The translations under genes and the position numbers were made by a program. 64,000 nt of DNA from an uncultured Muribaculaceae bacterium (GTDB lineage Bacteria > Bacteroidota > Bacteroidia > Bacteroidales > Muribaculaceae), in the NCBI GenBank assembly GCA_905233915.1, contig CAJOFM010000007.1, positions 1 to 64,000 of the forward strand. Reading direction: 5' to 3'. Below are positions 23,939 through 32,707 of this stretch, piece by piece. Below the pieces are notes generated by a model that was not told where the DNA came from, made no database searches, and saw only the letters and a program-made list of their open reading frames with translations. The stretch's first letter is position 1. Each line of letters starts with the position of its first letter.

Positions 23939-25861
23939 TTATTGGTGTTTTTTCTCTAACGCCAGGAGGGTTTGTTTCTTGTCAGGACCCGGGGCATAGC
24001 CGCCCAGGGTGCCATCAGCATTGATGATACGGTGGCAGGGAATGACAATGGCAACGGGGTTGTTGTGATTGGCTTGTGCCACGGCTCGTGAGCTTTTGGG
24101 CTTACCCATGCGCTTGGCTTGTTCGCCATAGGAGATGCTCTCGCCGTATGGTACCCGCTGCAATTCTTCCCAAGCAGCCATCTGGAACTCGGTGCCTGTG
24201 ATGTGCAGGGGCAGCGAGAACTGGCGACGTTTGCCGTTGAAGTATTCATCGAGTTGTTTAATGGCTTGGGCGAGTAGGGGAGTGACCGCCTCCACTGGCT
24301 GTAACTTCAGTTTCTTGGCAATCTTGTCGATGTCGTCCTTATTCCATCCAATGAGGGCAACGCCTTGGTCGCTTGCAGCGATGTGTATGATGCCCACGGG
24401 CGTTTCCATTGTGGTGTGGCACAGTTGTCCCTTGTGCACAGGCTCGATACCCAATTCAGTGGCTTTGTCCAGCATGAGACGGTAGGCCGAGGCATAGTCA
24501 TTGGTGATGTCGCCGTCGAGAATGGCATCCTTGATGGCATCCTTGATGTAGCCCACGGGGCGGGAGGGTTCCAAGCCGAAGGTTGTCATGATTTCTTGGC
24601 CGTCAACAGGCGGCTGGAAGTTGCGCACGCGGTCTTTCTCCTCAATATCCACCAGTTTCTGCTTCACCAGGTCGAAATTCTCGCGGAATCGCTGCACCTT
24701 GTTTTGGTTCTTGCTGGTGATGTCGGCCTTGCACAAGGTCATCAGGTCATCAATATCGTCGCCTGCGTCAAACAGCAACCGCCTGACTGCGCTGTCGGTC
24801 ACCTCGTCTTCAACGAGGGCGATGGGACGCATGTGCAAGCCCACGAGTTTTTTCACATATTTCATGTGCTCGTTGAGCGGCAGACGCATCTTGGCGAAAA
24901 TCTTGGGCACCATCTTCTCGCCGATGAAATTGTGGTTATGGAAAGTCCACCCCATCTGCGCATCCCAGCGCTTGGTGCGGGCTTTACCCACATCGTGGAG
25001 CAGCGCGGCCCAGCGCAGCCACACGTCGTTGCTCGCTTCGGCCACGTTGTCGAGTACCTGCAGGGTGTGCATGAAATTGTCCTTATGGCCGCGTCCGTTA
25101 ACTGTTTCCACGCCCTTGAGGGCCGCCAACTCGGGAAAGATGAGCGGCAAGAGACCGCACTCGTCGAGCAGGGCCCAGCCTCGTGAGGGCTGGTTGCTGC
25201 GCATGATTTTCATCAGTTCCTCGGCGATGCGTTCACGGGTGATGATGTTGATGCGCTTGGCATTGCGCCTGATGGCGTCGAATGTCTCAGGAAAGATGTC
25301 AAATCCCAGCTGTGTGGCAAACCTCACAGCGCGCATCATCCTCAACGGGTCGTCACTGAAGGTGATGTCAGGATCAAGAGGCGTGCGGATGATGCGCCGC
25401 TCCATGTCACCGATGCCGTCAAACGGATCGAGCAACTCTCCATAGCACTCCTTGTTCAGGCAGATGGCCATTGCGTTGATGGTGAAGTCGCGGCGTTTCT
25501 GGTCATCATCAAGCGTTCCGTCCTCCACGATGGGATTGCGGCTCTCGCGCTGGTAGGACTCGCGGCGGGCGCCCACAAATTCCAGTTCCCATTGACGCGT
25601 CTTGACCTGAGCGGTGCCATAGGTGCGGAATACCGCCAGATGGGCACGTTTGCCCAACCTGCCTGCTACCGCACGAGCCACCTCGATGCCGCTGCCCACG
25701 GTCACAAAGTCCATGTCGTTGCTGGGCCGTTCAAGAAAGATATCCCTGACGTATCCCCCGACAACATAACACTCGCGATGCAACTCATCGGCAACGCTGC
25801 CCACCAGTTTCATGACGGGCAGGTCAATGTGCTCCTGTATTTTTTGACGGTCAATTTTCAT
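23939..25861 (-). CDS. cca: Fusion: CCA tRNA nucleotidyltransferase (HD type) with C-terminal methylguanine-DNA methyltransferase
   Basis: The 640-aa chain from ATG 25861 (MKIDRQ) starts with a class II poly(A) polymerase/CCA-adding head (GGYVRDIFL, then DMDFVTVG), continues through the RNA-binding neck and an HD domain (LLHDVGKARTKRW), and ends near residue 475. An in-frame MGMT/Ogt module follows: LHITGTEFQMAAWEELQRVP, YGESISYG, the methyl-acceptor motif IPCHRII and GGYAPGPDKK. The reading frame is continuous, with no stop at the junction (around LGIEPVHKGQLCHTTMETP). The two activities, tRNA 3'-end synthesis and O6-alkylguanine repair, have no evident common pathway. A promoter at 25883-25890 supports the start. 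Confidence 0.9.
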   Translation of the reverse strand: MKIDRQKIQEHIDLPVMKLVGSVADELHRECYVVGGYVRDIFLERPSNDMDFVTVGSGIEVARAVAGRLGKRAHLAVFRTYGTAQVKTRQWELEFVGARRESYQRESRNPIVEDGTLDDDQKRRDFTINAMAICLNKECYGELLDPFDGIGDMERRIIRTPLDPDITFSDDPLRMMRAVRFATQLGFDIFPETFDAIRRNAKRINIITRERIAEELMKIMRSNQPSRGWALLDECGLLPLIFPELAALKGVETVNGRGHKDNFMHTLQVLDNVAEASNDVWLRWAALLHDVGKARTKRWDAQMGWTFHNHNFIGEKMVPKIFAKMRLPLNEHMKYVKKLVGLHMRPIALVEDEVTDSAVRRLLFDAGDDIDDLMTLCKADITSKNQNKVQRFRENFDLVKQKLVDIEEKDRVRNFQPPVDGQEIMTTFGLEPSRPVGYIKDAIKDAILDGDITNDYASAYRLMLDKATELGIEPVHKGQLCHTTMETPVGIIHIAASDQGVALIGWNKDDIDKIAKKLKLQPVEAVTPLLAQAIKQLDEYFNGKRRQFSLPLHITGTEFQMAAWEELQRVPYGESISYGEQAKRMGKPKSSRAVAQANHNNPVAIVIPCHRIINADGTLGGYAPGPDKKQTLLALEKKHQ

Positions 25862-25882
25862 GAATTGCGCTTTTTTAGACTG

Positions 25883-25890
25883 CAAAAATA
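25883..25890 (-). promoter_or_regulatory. -7 element (TATTTTTG) for the cca-MGMT gene
   Basis: Read on the minus strand, TATTTTTG matches TAnnTTTG and lies 22 nt before ATG 25861, ruling out the earlier in-frame ATG at 25885. Confidence 0.6.
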
Positions 25891-25933
25891 CTGCTTTTTT
25901 GGCTCAATTCTTGCGCATGTTTACAAAAATCAC

Positions 25934-25941
25934 TAATTTTG
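25934..25941 (+). promoter_or_regulatory. -7 element (TAATTTTG) for rho
   Basis: TAATTTTG fits the consensus, with a weak CTTG 20 nt upstream. It gives rho a leader of about 250 nt. Confidence 0.6.
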
Positions 25942-25947
25942 CACCGT

Positions 25948-26200
25948 AAAAACGGCAGGAAATAAGCCGTTATCGATTCAAAATCAAAAATTCCCGCAAT
26001 TTTTCTGAGTCTTTTTTGAGCTAATTGACAAATCAATTAATGTCAAATCCATTCATGTAATGTGATGACTGATTGAGAATTGCAGGATAAAACAAAACCA
26101 TTTTATCTAGAATTTTTAGCGCAGGATTGCGCGATAAGGTGCTCCACATCAGGTGATATTTTAATCCGGTGGCACCATTCAAACTTATATAAAGTATAAT
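25948..26200 (+). promoter_or_regulatory. Long structured 5' leader of rho
   Basis: No ORF is credible here. Hairpins are visible: AACGGC/GCCGTT (25951-25971), AATTGA/TCAATT (about 26022-26037), GCGCA/TGCGC with a 4-nt loop (26119-26132), and GGTGC-CAC/GTGGCACC with a 2-nt bulge (26138-26147 with 26169-26176). rho is autoregulated through its leader in E. coli; similar control here is inference. Confidence 0.45.
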
Positions 26201-28264
26201 ATGTACAACATCGATCAACTGAATCAAATGAGTGATGAGCAGCTACGTGAGCTGGCCAAGTCTTTGGGGCTGAAGCATGTCGATTCATCAACCCGTGATG
26301 TACTCGTGTATGATCTTCTAGACCATCAGGCTGAGACCGAAGCGGCTAACACTCCTGAACCCACCACTACTAAGCGCCGTCGTGAACGCATCGCCCGCCA
26401 GCCGGCTGCAAAGGCCAATGGCAACGAAGTCACGAAAGATGATGCTGTGGCAACCAAGAACAAAAAGAATCAACAGAATACAATCGTGGAGACTCCGAAA
26501 CCTGAGCCCACACCACAAGAACCCGCTGCAGCTCCTGAAGAGCAACCTGCTGCGGCAGAAACTCCTAAGCGCAAGCGCGGACGTCCCTCGGCTGCCGAGA
26601 AAGCAGCTCGCGACGCTAAACTAGCCGAGCCCCAGGAGGAAAATGCCGAGGAACCTAAGGCCCAGAAAGCGGAGCTTCCCGCTGTTCAAGCTGAACCGAC
26701 CAAGCGTCGTAGCCGTGCTAAGGCAAAACAAGCTCCCAAGGAACCCGTGCTTCCCTTCGATAACATGGATGCCATTAGCGAGCAGCCTGAACAGGCACCT
26801 GCTGAACCGGAACCCGTTGAGTTCACTCAGGAAATGCCTGTCGAACAAGAAGCGCCTCAACCCGAGCGTGAAACCATTGAGCGCGAGGACGTGTCATTGA
26901 ACTCGTTCTTCAATACTGGCAGCGGCTTTACCTTCAAGCCCCGTTCACAACAGGAGCGTGAGGAGGCACAGCGCCGTGCCGAGGAAGAGCGTAAACGTGC
27001 CGCTGAACAGGCTGCAGTGGCGCCCATCGTCATCCAGGAACCCAAGGTGGTCAAGGAAAGCAAGAATAAGAAGCGCAAGATGAAACTGCAACAGCAGCAG
27101 CAGATTGCCGAAGTCAATCCCTATCTGGACCAGCCTTACAATTTCGAGGGCATCCTCGAGGCACAGGGTGTGCTTGATATCGCCCCTGAGGGTTACGGAT
27201 TCCTGCGTTCCAGCGATTACAACTACCTGACATCACCCGATGACATCTATGTGCAGCAGTCGCAGATCAAGGCCTATGGCCTCAAGACCGGTGACGTTAT
27301 CGAGGGTACCATCCGTCCGCCCATGGAGGGAGAGAAATACTTCCCCTTGAGTGAGATTAAGCTAATCAATGGCCGCACTCCCGCCTATGTGCGCGACCGC
27401 GTGCCCTTTGAGCATCTGGTGCCCCTGTTCCCCGATGAGAAGTTTGACCTGGTGAGCAAGCGTCATCCCACTGTGTCGCAGCGTGTGGTTGACATGTTCT
27501 CGCCCATCGGCAAGGGACAGCGCGGCCTCATCGTCGCTCAGCCCAAGACGGGTAAGACAATGCTCTTGAAGGAAATCGCTAACGCAATTTCTGAGAATCA
27601 TCCCGAAACCTACATGATTATCCTGCTCATCGACGAGCGTCCCGAGGAGGTGACCGACATGGCCCGCAGCGTCAATGCCGAGGTCATTGCATCAACCTTT
27701 GACGAGCCCGCCGACCGCCATGTGAAAATCGCCGACCTCGTGCTCAGCAAGGCCAAGCGATTGGTGGAATGCGGCCATGATGTGGTCATCCTGCTTGACT
27801 CGATTACCCGTCTGGCACGTGCTTATAACACTATCGCCCCGGCATCGGGCAAAATCTTGACCGGTGGTGTCGATGCTAACGCGTTGCAGCGCCCCAAGCG
27901 CTTCTTTGGTGCTGCACGTAACATCGAGGGGGGTGGTAGTCTCACCATCATCGCGACAGCGTTGACCGAGACCGGCTCCAAGATGGACGAGGTCATCTTT
28001 GAGGAATTCAAGGGTACAGGTAACATGGAGCTTCAGCTCGATCGCAAACTCTCTAACAAGCGCATCTTCCCCGCCGTGGATGTTATGGCGTCGAGCACGC
28101 GTCGCGACGACCTGCTCTTGCCGCAGGACACCCTTAACAAGATGTGGATTATCCGCCGCTTCTTGAGCGACCGCACCTCGGTCGAAGCCATGGAGTTTGT
28201 CAAGGAACGCATGGAACGCACCCGCGACAACGAGGAATTCCTGCTCACCATGCAGCAAGACTAA
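26201..28264 (+). CDS. rho: Transcription termination factor Rho with long disordered insertion
   Basis: The 687-aa protein (E. coli Rho is 419) opens with a Rho_N domain ([20 protein letters not shown]). A Lys/Glu/Pro/Ala-rich low-complexity insertion of about 250 residues follows, then the RNA-binding cold-shock-like domain ([15 protein letters not shown]) and the RecA-type ATPase: P-loop AQPKTGKTM near 447, [14 protein letters not shown], and [11 protein letters not shown] with the secondary RNA-binding loops [16 protein letters not shown]. The insertion is a known feature of Bacteroidota Rho; in B. thetaiotaomicron it has been reported to drive phase separation. ruvX follows after 20 bp. 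Confidence 0.95.
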   Translation: MYNIDQLNQMSDEQLRELAKSLGLKHVDSSTRDVLVYDLLDHQAETEAANTPEPTTTKRRRERIARQPAAKANGNEVTKDDAVATKNKKNQQNTIVETPKPEPTPQEPAAAPEEQPAAAETPKRKRGRPSAAEKAARDAKLAEPQEENAEEPKAQKAELPAVQAEPTKRRSRAKAKQAPKEPVLPFDNMDAISEQPEQAPAEPEPVEFTQEMPVEQEAPQPERETIEREDVSLNSFFNTGSGFTFKPRSQQEREEAQRRAEEERKRAAEQAAVAPIVIQEPKVVKESKNKKRKMKLQQQQQIAEVNPYLDQPYNFEGILEAQGVLDIAPEGYGFLRSSDYNYLTSPDDIYVQQSQIKAYGLKTGDVIEGTIRPPMEGEKYFPLSEIKLINGRTPAYVRDRVPFEHLVPLFPDEKFDLVSKRHPTVSQRVVDMFSPIGKGQRGLIVAQPKTGKTMLLKEIANAISENHPETYMIILLIDERPEEVTDMARSVNAEVIASTFDEPADRHVKIADLVLSKAKRLVECGHDVVILLDSITRLARAYNTIAPASGKILTGGVDANALQRPKRFFGAARNIEGGGSLTIIATALTETGSKMDEVIFEEFKGTGNMELQLDRKLSNKRIFPAVDVMASSTRRDDLLLPQDTLNKMWIIRRFLSDRTSVEAMEFVKERMERTRDNEEFLLTMQQD

Positions 28265-28284
28265 TTTACTAATTGTTGAGGACG

Positions 28285-28710
28285 ATGGGACGCATCATGG
28301 GCATCGACTATGGCCGCAAGCGCACTGGAGTGGCGGTAACTGATCCGCTCCAGATTATCGCTGGCAATTTGGCGACCGTACCCACCCACACGCTCATGCA
28401 GTTTATCAAGGACTACATCGCGCGTGAACAGGTGGAACGCATCGTCATCGGCCAGCCCACTCAGCTCAACGGCCAGCCTAGCGAGAGCATGAAGTACATC
28501 ACACCATTTGTCAACCGCCTGCGCAAGGAGTTGCCCGAAATGCCTGTCGTGATGTATGACGAGCGTTTCACGAGCACCATTGCCCATCAGGCGATGATTG
28601 ACGGTGGCATGAAGAAGAGCGACCGCCGCGACAAGGCCCGCGTTGATGCCATTGCCGCTACCATTATCCTCAACGACTACTTGCAAAGTAAACAAAACAA
28701 AACCAACTAA
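28285..28710 (+). CDS. ruvX: Holliday junction resolvase-like / pre-16S rRNA nuclease RuvX (YqgF)
   Basis: The ATG at 28285 (MGRIMGIDYGRKRTGVAV) was chosen over an upstream TTG. The 141-aa RNase H-fold protein has the first catalytic Asp in GIDYG, the VIGQPTQLNG strand, DERFTST with conserved Glu/Arg, and a final DAIAATIILNDYL helix with the last Asp. YqgF matures the 5' end of 16S rRNA in E. coli. It sits between rho and def, 12 bp before def. Confidence 0.9.
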   Translation: MGRIMGIDYGRKRTGVAVTDPLQIIAGNLATVPTHTLMQFIKDYIAREQVERIVIGQPTQLNGQPSESMKYITPFVNRLRKELPEMPVVMYDERFTSTIAHQAMIDGGMKKSDRRDKARVDAIAATIILNDYLQSKQNKTN

Positions 28711-28722
28711 TATCAACTGATT

Positions 28723-29295
28723 ATGGTCTTACCGATTTACATTTATGGCCATCCAGTACTGCGTGCCGAAAATGCTACTGTCACTCCTGACTATCCCGGC
28801 CTGCAGGAACTGATTGAGAACATGAAAGAGACGATGTACCACACCCAGGGCATCGGCATTGCCGCACCCCAGGTGGGCGTTAATGCCCGCATTGTCTATA
28901 TAGACGTTGACGTGCTCGCCGAGGATTTCCCCGAGCTGAAGGGCGTGAATATGGTGCTCATCAACCCCGAGATTACTATTGACGAGGAAGCACCTGAAAT
29001 CTGCCGTGAAGAGGGTTGCTTGAGTGTGCCGGGTATCCACGAGAATGTGTACCGCCACGAGAAGATACATCTGCACTGGCAAGATGAGCAGTTCCAGGAG
29101 CACGACCAAGATATCGAGGGTTACTTGTCCCGCGTGATCCAGCATGAGTGTGACCATTTGGACAAGACGCTCTTTGTGGACCGCATTTCGCCTATCCGCA
29201 AACAGCTCATCCGCAGCAAACTCAACAATATGATAAAAGGGAAGGTTTCATGCAGTTACCGCTGCAAGGTGGCGCCTGCAAAACGCAGGAAATAA
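28723..29295 (+). CDS. def: Peptide deformylase
   Basis: The 190-aa metalloenzyme removes the N-formyl group from new proteins. All three family motifs are present: GIGIAAPQVG, EGCLSVPG (metal-ligand Cys) and QHECDHLD (HExxH with two His ligands and the catalytic Glu). The C-terminus is slightly extended by a Cys/Lys-rich tail (VSCSYRCKVAPAKRRK). It is the last gene of the rho-ruvX-def run. Confidence 0.95.
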   Translation: MVLPIYIYGHPVLRAENATVTPDYPGLQELIENMKETMYHTQGIGIAAPQVGVNARIVYIDVDVLAEDFPELKGVNMVLINPEITIDEEAPEICREEGCLSVPGIHENVYRHEKIHLHWQDEQFQEHDQDIEGYLSRVIQHECDHLDKTLFVDRISPIRKQLIRSKLNNMIKGKVSCSYRCKVAPAKRRK

Positions 29296-29370
29296 AATGA
29301 AAGTGGAAGATGTCTCACGACAGCCTCCACAAACCTTAAATCTAATACCATGAAAAACACACTTGCAAAT

Positions 29371-29395
29371 GTACAATGTATTTTTTGAATTGTAC
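29371..29395. repeat. Inverted repeat in the def-preA gap
   Basis: GTACAAT (29371-29377) and ATTGTAC (29389-29395) form a perfect 7-bp hairpin with an 11-nt T-rich loop; it may be a weak terminator. The remaining gap (29296-29600) is AT-rich with two near-identical TTTAGATTTT stretches; no gene was recognised. Confidence 0.4.
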
Positions 29396-29600
29396 AAATA
29401 TTTTAAGAAATATTTAGATTTTTATATATAAATTTAGATTTTGTTATGGCTTATTATTGCCCGTCAATATTCTATAACTGAATGATGGCAGGCGGTACTT
29501 GAAAATGGATAGGTCGGAACATTGACCATGTGATGCCCCGTTTGGTGCCGTGACAGTCGGGATGGCGTTTGATTATTAATTTTTTCAATTTTATTGAAAT

Positions 29601-31064
29601 ATGAAACAGGGAAATATGAACATGCATGAGGAAGTTGCACGATGCCTATTGTGCAATGAGGCACCTTGTAGTCGTGCTTGTGGCAAGGGTGATGTTGCCA
29701 GGGCTATTCGTGCCGTGCGATTCGGCAACGAGGCAGTTGCCGCCCAATGGCTGGAAGGTTGTCAACCAGAAGATTTGGAGAGAGCCGAACAGGCGTGCAT
29801 CCATTACGACCGTCCCGTCCGCATTAGCGAGATAGTAAGGCAGTTGCCTGCTGCAACCGCTGTGAAGGAATTACCCAGTTTGGCCATTGAATTTTGCGGT
29901 CTGCACTGCGAGAACCCGTTCTTCTTGGCCTCGTCATCCATTTGCACCAACTATGAGATGGTAGCCCGTGCTTTTGACGCGGGTTGGGCTGGTGTCTTCT
30001 ACAAGACGATCTGCATGGACGACATCAACGAGGTGTCACCGCGCTTCGACGTCGTTTATCGTGAGGGTGACAAGGGTGACTTCAGTGCCCTTCGCAACAT
30101 GGAGCAGTTGAGTGAGAACCCCGCCGAGGTGGACTTCGACATCCTGCGCCGCCTCAAGCAGAACTATCCCTCCAAGATTGTAGTGGCTTCCATCATGGGA
30201 TCCACCGAGGAACAATGGATTGAACTCGCCAAGATGGCCGAGGCCGCTGGCGTTGATGCCGTGGAGCTGAATTTCTCGTGCCCCCAGATGCGCATTGCAG
30301 GTATGGGTAGCGACGTGGGTCAGGACCCTGAGTTGGTGACATTCTATACGGCCTATGTCAAGCATTCTGTGTCTATCCCTATCATCCCCAAAATGACACC
30401 CAATATCACCTTGATGAGCAATCCGGCCATGGGTGCCTATTTTGCCGGAGCAGACGCCATCAGTGCCATCAACACCATCAAGAGCGTGACGATGGATGAG
30501 CGGGCCGAGGTGTCGGGAAAATGGACCGTCTCGGGTCTTTCGGGACGAGCAGTAAAGCCCATTGCTCAGCGCTTCATCCTTGAGATGGCCAAGAATCCTG
30601 TGATGAAGAACCTGAAGCTCAGCGGCATTGGAGGCATCGAGACCTGGCGTGATGCGCTGGAGTTTATCCAGTTGGGATGCAGCAACCTGCAAGTGTGCAC
30701 CTCGGTCATGCAGTACGGCTACCGCATCATCGATGACCTCAAGCTGGGATTGCAGCATTACATGGCAAGCCGTGGCATCAATAAACTGGCTGATCTGGTG
30801 GGAGAGCAACTTCCTAACTTCGTAAGGCCCAGTGAGATGGACCGTGAAACCGTTGTTTATCCCATCTTTGACCGTGACAAGTGCATCGGCTGTGGACGCT
30901 GCCACATTTCATGTATGGATGGAGGCCATCAGGCCATTACCTTCGGCGATGACCGCTTGCCGCATCTGGTAGGTACCAAGTGCGTGGGTTGCCACCTGTG
31001 CCGCCTCGTGTGCCCGACGGGTGCTATCGGCGTCTCCAAGCGCGTGCCCAAGCGTTCCAAGTGA
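29601..31064 (+). CDS. preA: Dihydropyrimidine dehydrogenase subunit PreA with N-terminal Cys domain
   Basis: This 487-aa protein reduces uracil/thymine or related pyrimidines. The first 75 residues carry CLLCNEAPCSRACG, a GltD/PreT-like Fe-S head not found on the shorter (about 411 aa) E. coli PreA. A dihydroorotate-dehydrogenase-like FMN barrel follows (FFLASSSICTNY, VELNFSCPQM, IIPKMTPNI, GIGGIETW). The C-terminus has two 4Fe-4S clusters: CIGCGRCHISC and CVGCHLCRLVCP. Its usual partner PreT is not adjacent. ATG codons at 29616 or 29622 are alternative starts. Confidence 0.85.
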   Translation: MKQGNMNMHEEVARCLLCNEAPCSRACGKGDVARAIRAVRFGNEAVAAQWLEGCQPEDLERAEQACIHYDRPVRISEIVRQLPAATAVKELPSLAIEFCGLHCENPFFLASSSICTNYEMVARAFDAGWAGVFYKTICMDDINEVSPRFDVVYREGDKGDFSALRNMEQLSENPAEVDFDILRRLKQNYPSKIVVASIMGSTEEQWIELAKMAEAAGVDAVELNFSCPQMRIAGMGSDVGQDPELVTFYTAYVKHSVSIPIIPKMTPNITLMSNPAMGAYFAGADAISAINTIKSVTMDERAEVSGKWTVSGLSGRAVKPIAQRFILEMAKNPVMKNLKLSGIGGIETWRDALEFIQLGCSNLQVCTSVMQYGYRIIDDLKLGLQHYMASRGINKLADLVGEQLPNFVRPSEMDRETVVYPIFDRDKCIGCGRCHISCMDGGHQAITFGDDRLPHLVGTKCVGCHLCRLVCPTGAIGVSKRVPKRSK

Positions 31065-31083
31065 CACTGTTGCGACACATAAA

Positions 31084-31128
31084 AATAAAGTGGTTGCCCC
31101 GATGAAGAAGCAACCACTTTATTTTTTT
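31084..31128 (+). terminator. Intrinsic terminator after preA
   Basis: AAAGTGGTTGC (31087-31097) pairs with GCAACCACTTT (31110-31120), followed by ATTTTTTT. It also ends the convergent gene at 31142. Confidence 0.9.
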
Positions 31129-31141
31129 GACTGACAGTCTA

Positions 31142-31756
31142 TCAGAACTTCATACCGAAGGCAACCTGGATGTTGCCGTTCTTGGCTTTGGCATCTTCAA
31201 TGTCGAACACACTGGTTAAACCCAAGTTGTAACGAGCCTGAACAAAGGCGTTGTCGGTCAAGTTACATGTAGCGCCCAGTCCCAGACCAAAGTCAACCGT
31301 GTTGGTTAAATCCTTGAGATCAACGGTCTCCTTTGCCTCGATATTGCCGGCTTTGCCCGAGGCAGTCATTTTACTGTACACGTTGAAACCCACCTGGGGA
31401 CCAAAGTCGATGCTCACGGCAGGTGTCACATAGTACTTGAGCATCACGGGCACGTTGATATAGTTGGTGTGGTATGTGCCTTTGGCTACAACGATGCCAG
31501 GAACATCTTCAATATTAACATCCTCGGTCTCCTTGCCACCCTGGGCAGCGAAAACGACCTCGGGGGCGATGGCAAACCTGGGATTGAACTTGTATTCCAT
31601 CATCAAGCCCACTTGATAGTTGGGTTGCATGCCATGAGGCACATCTTTACCCCAAAAATGAGTCAAGTCAAAACCCACCTTTCCACCAAATTGAACTTGA
31701 GCCATAGCGCTCATGCTAACGATTGCAACAGCAATCAAAACAAAAAATTTCTTCAT
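31142..31756 (-). CDS. PorT-like outer-membrane beta-barrel protein
   Basis: The 204-aa protein has a signal peptide (MKKFFVLIAVAIVSMSAMAQ) and alternating beta strands ending in an aromatic-type barrel terminus (NIQVAFGMKF). Segments VGFDLTHFWG, YKFNPRFAIAPEV and VGFNVYSKM resemble the OMP_b-brl_2/PorT family. It is predicted to be a small eight-stranded outer-membrane barrel. It is monocistronic between two terminators or repeat arrays. Ligand or role unknown. Confidence 0.85.
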   Translation of the reverse strand: MKKFFVLIAVAIVSMSAMAQVQFGGKVGFDLTHFWGKDVPHGMQPNYQVGLMMEYKFNPRFAIAPEVVFAAQGGKETEDVNIEDVPGIVVAKGTYHTNYINVPVMLKYYVTPAVSIDFGPQVGFNVYSKMTASGKAGNIEAKETVDLKDLTNTVDFGLGLGATCNLTDNAFVQARYNLGLTSVFDIEDAKAKNGNIQVAFGMKF

Positions 31757-31946
31757 AAAATCTCTTTCTTTTAATAAAGCGTTTTATAGTTCTCTGAATT
31801 ATTAATGTGCCTTTTCTTGCAAAAAAGCTAATTTTTGACAAAATGAATTCCGCAAGGTTTAATCAACCTAATGAAAAATACCATTTTTAGTATAATCTAG
31901 GACACTTATTCCTTCATTTGGAACACTTAAGGAATGCAGATGCCCC

Positions 31947-31980
31947 CCTAAAGCCTAAAGCCTAAAACCTAAAGCCTAGC
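31947..31980. repeat. Heptad array (CCTAAAG type) at the 3' end of nth
   Basis: Five 7-bp units (CCTAAAG, CCTAAAG, CCTAAAA, CCTAAAG, CCTAGC-) run into the nth coding sequence. The last codons and TAG stop of nth are made of repeat units. Confidence 0.85.
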
Positions 31981-32601
31981 ATACTGCTTGCAGTATTGTT
32001 GTATGCCGCAATTCAGGCAGTCGGGGCGCTGGGCCTTGCACACGTAGCGGCCGTGCAGCAATATCCAGTGGTGGGCATCAAAACGCATTGATTCGGGAAT
32101 GTGCCGTGCCAAATCTCGTTCCACATCGTCGGGCGTCTTGCCTTGTGACAGGCCCAAGCGGTGCGACACGCGATACACGTGGGTATCGACAGGGATAGTC
32201 GCTTGACCAAAAGCGGCACCCAGCACTACGTTGGCAGTTTTGCGACCCACGCCAGGCAGTGAGGTCAGGTCCTTCATGTTGTCGGGCACTTGTCCGTCAA
32301 ATTCGTCGACGAGTTTCTGAGCCATGGCCTGCAGATGTGCTGCCTTGCTGTTAGGGTAGGATACGCTTTTGACGTACTGCAGGATGTCCTCCACACTGGC
32401 GGCAGCCATGGCTTGAGCAGTGGGGTAGGCGGCAAACAAGGCAGGTGTGACCATGTTCACCCGTTTGTCGGTGCACTGGGCACTCAACATCACAGCCACC
32501 AGCAACTCAAACGGGTCGCGGTGCTGCAACTCGGTCTCAGGGTTAGGCTGATTCTCCTTAAAATACTCGAGAATTCCCTCGTATCTCTCCTTAATCGTCA
32601 T
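31969..32601 (-). CDS. nth: Endonuclease III
   Basis: The 210-aa DNA glycosylase/AP lyase acts on oxidised pyrimidines. It has the helix-hairpin-helix LPGVGRKTANVV with the catalytic Lys, the catalytic Asp in VDTHVYRV, and the C-terminal 4Fe-4S ligands C-x6-C-x2-C-x5-C (CKAQRPDCLNCGIQQYC). The final residues (RL and stop) are encoded by the heptad array at 31947-31980, showing that the array has entered the 3' end of the gene without harming the Fe-S site. Confidence 0.95.
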   Translation of the reverse strand: MTIKERYEGILEYFKENQPNPETELQHRDPFELLVAVMLSAQCTDKRVNMVTPALFAAYPTAQAMAAASVEDILQYVKSVSYPNSKAAHLQAMAQKLVDEFDGQVPDNMKDLTSLPGVGRKTANVVLGAAFGQATIPVDTHVYRVSHRLGLSQGKTPDDVERDLARHIPESMRFDAHHWILLHGRYVCKAQRPDCLNCGIQQYCKQYARL

Positions 32602-32607
32602 GATAGG

Positions 32608-32676
32608 TGTTAGGTTTTAGGCTTTAGGTGATAGGTTTGATTATTAGCTAATGCCTAAAACCTAATGCCTAAAGCC
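32608..32676. repeat. Head-to-head heptad arrays between nth and pheS
   Basis: The left arm has TTAGG-type units (GTTAGGTTTTAGGCTTTAGG) and the right arm has the inverse CCTAAAA-CCTAATG-CCTAAAG units, so the arms can pair as a cruciform or RNA hairpin. Confidence 0.7.
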
Positions 32677-32677
32677 T

Positions 32678-32707
32678 CATTGATGATTGCCCCTGCAATC
32701 ATCAATG
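32678..32707. terminator. Perfect 13-bp inverted repeat at the pheS 3' end
   Basis: CATTGATGATTGC (32678-32690) and GCAATCATCAATG (32695-32707) with loop CCCT overlap the pheS stop codon. Only a weak T-rich segment follows on the minus strand, so terminator function is probable, not certain. Confidence 0.55.

Noticed and set aside
24365-25186. Plus-strand reading frames opposite the cca-MGMT gene
   Set aside because: They are antisense shadows of a gene with complete catalytic motifs.
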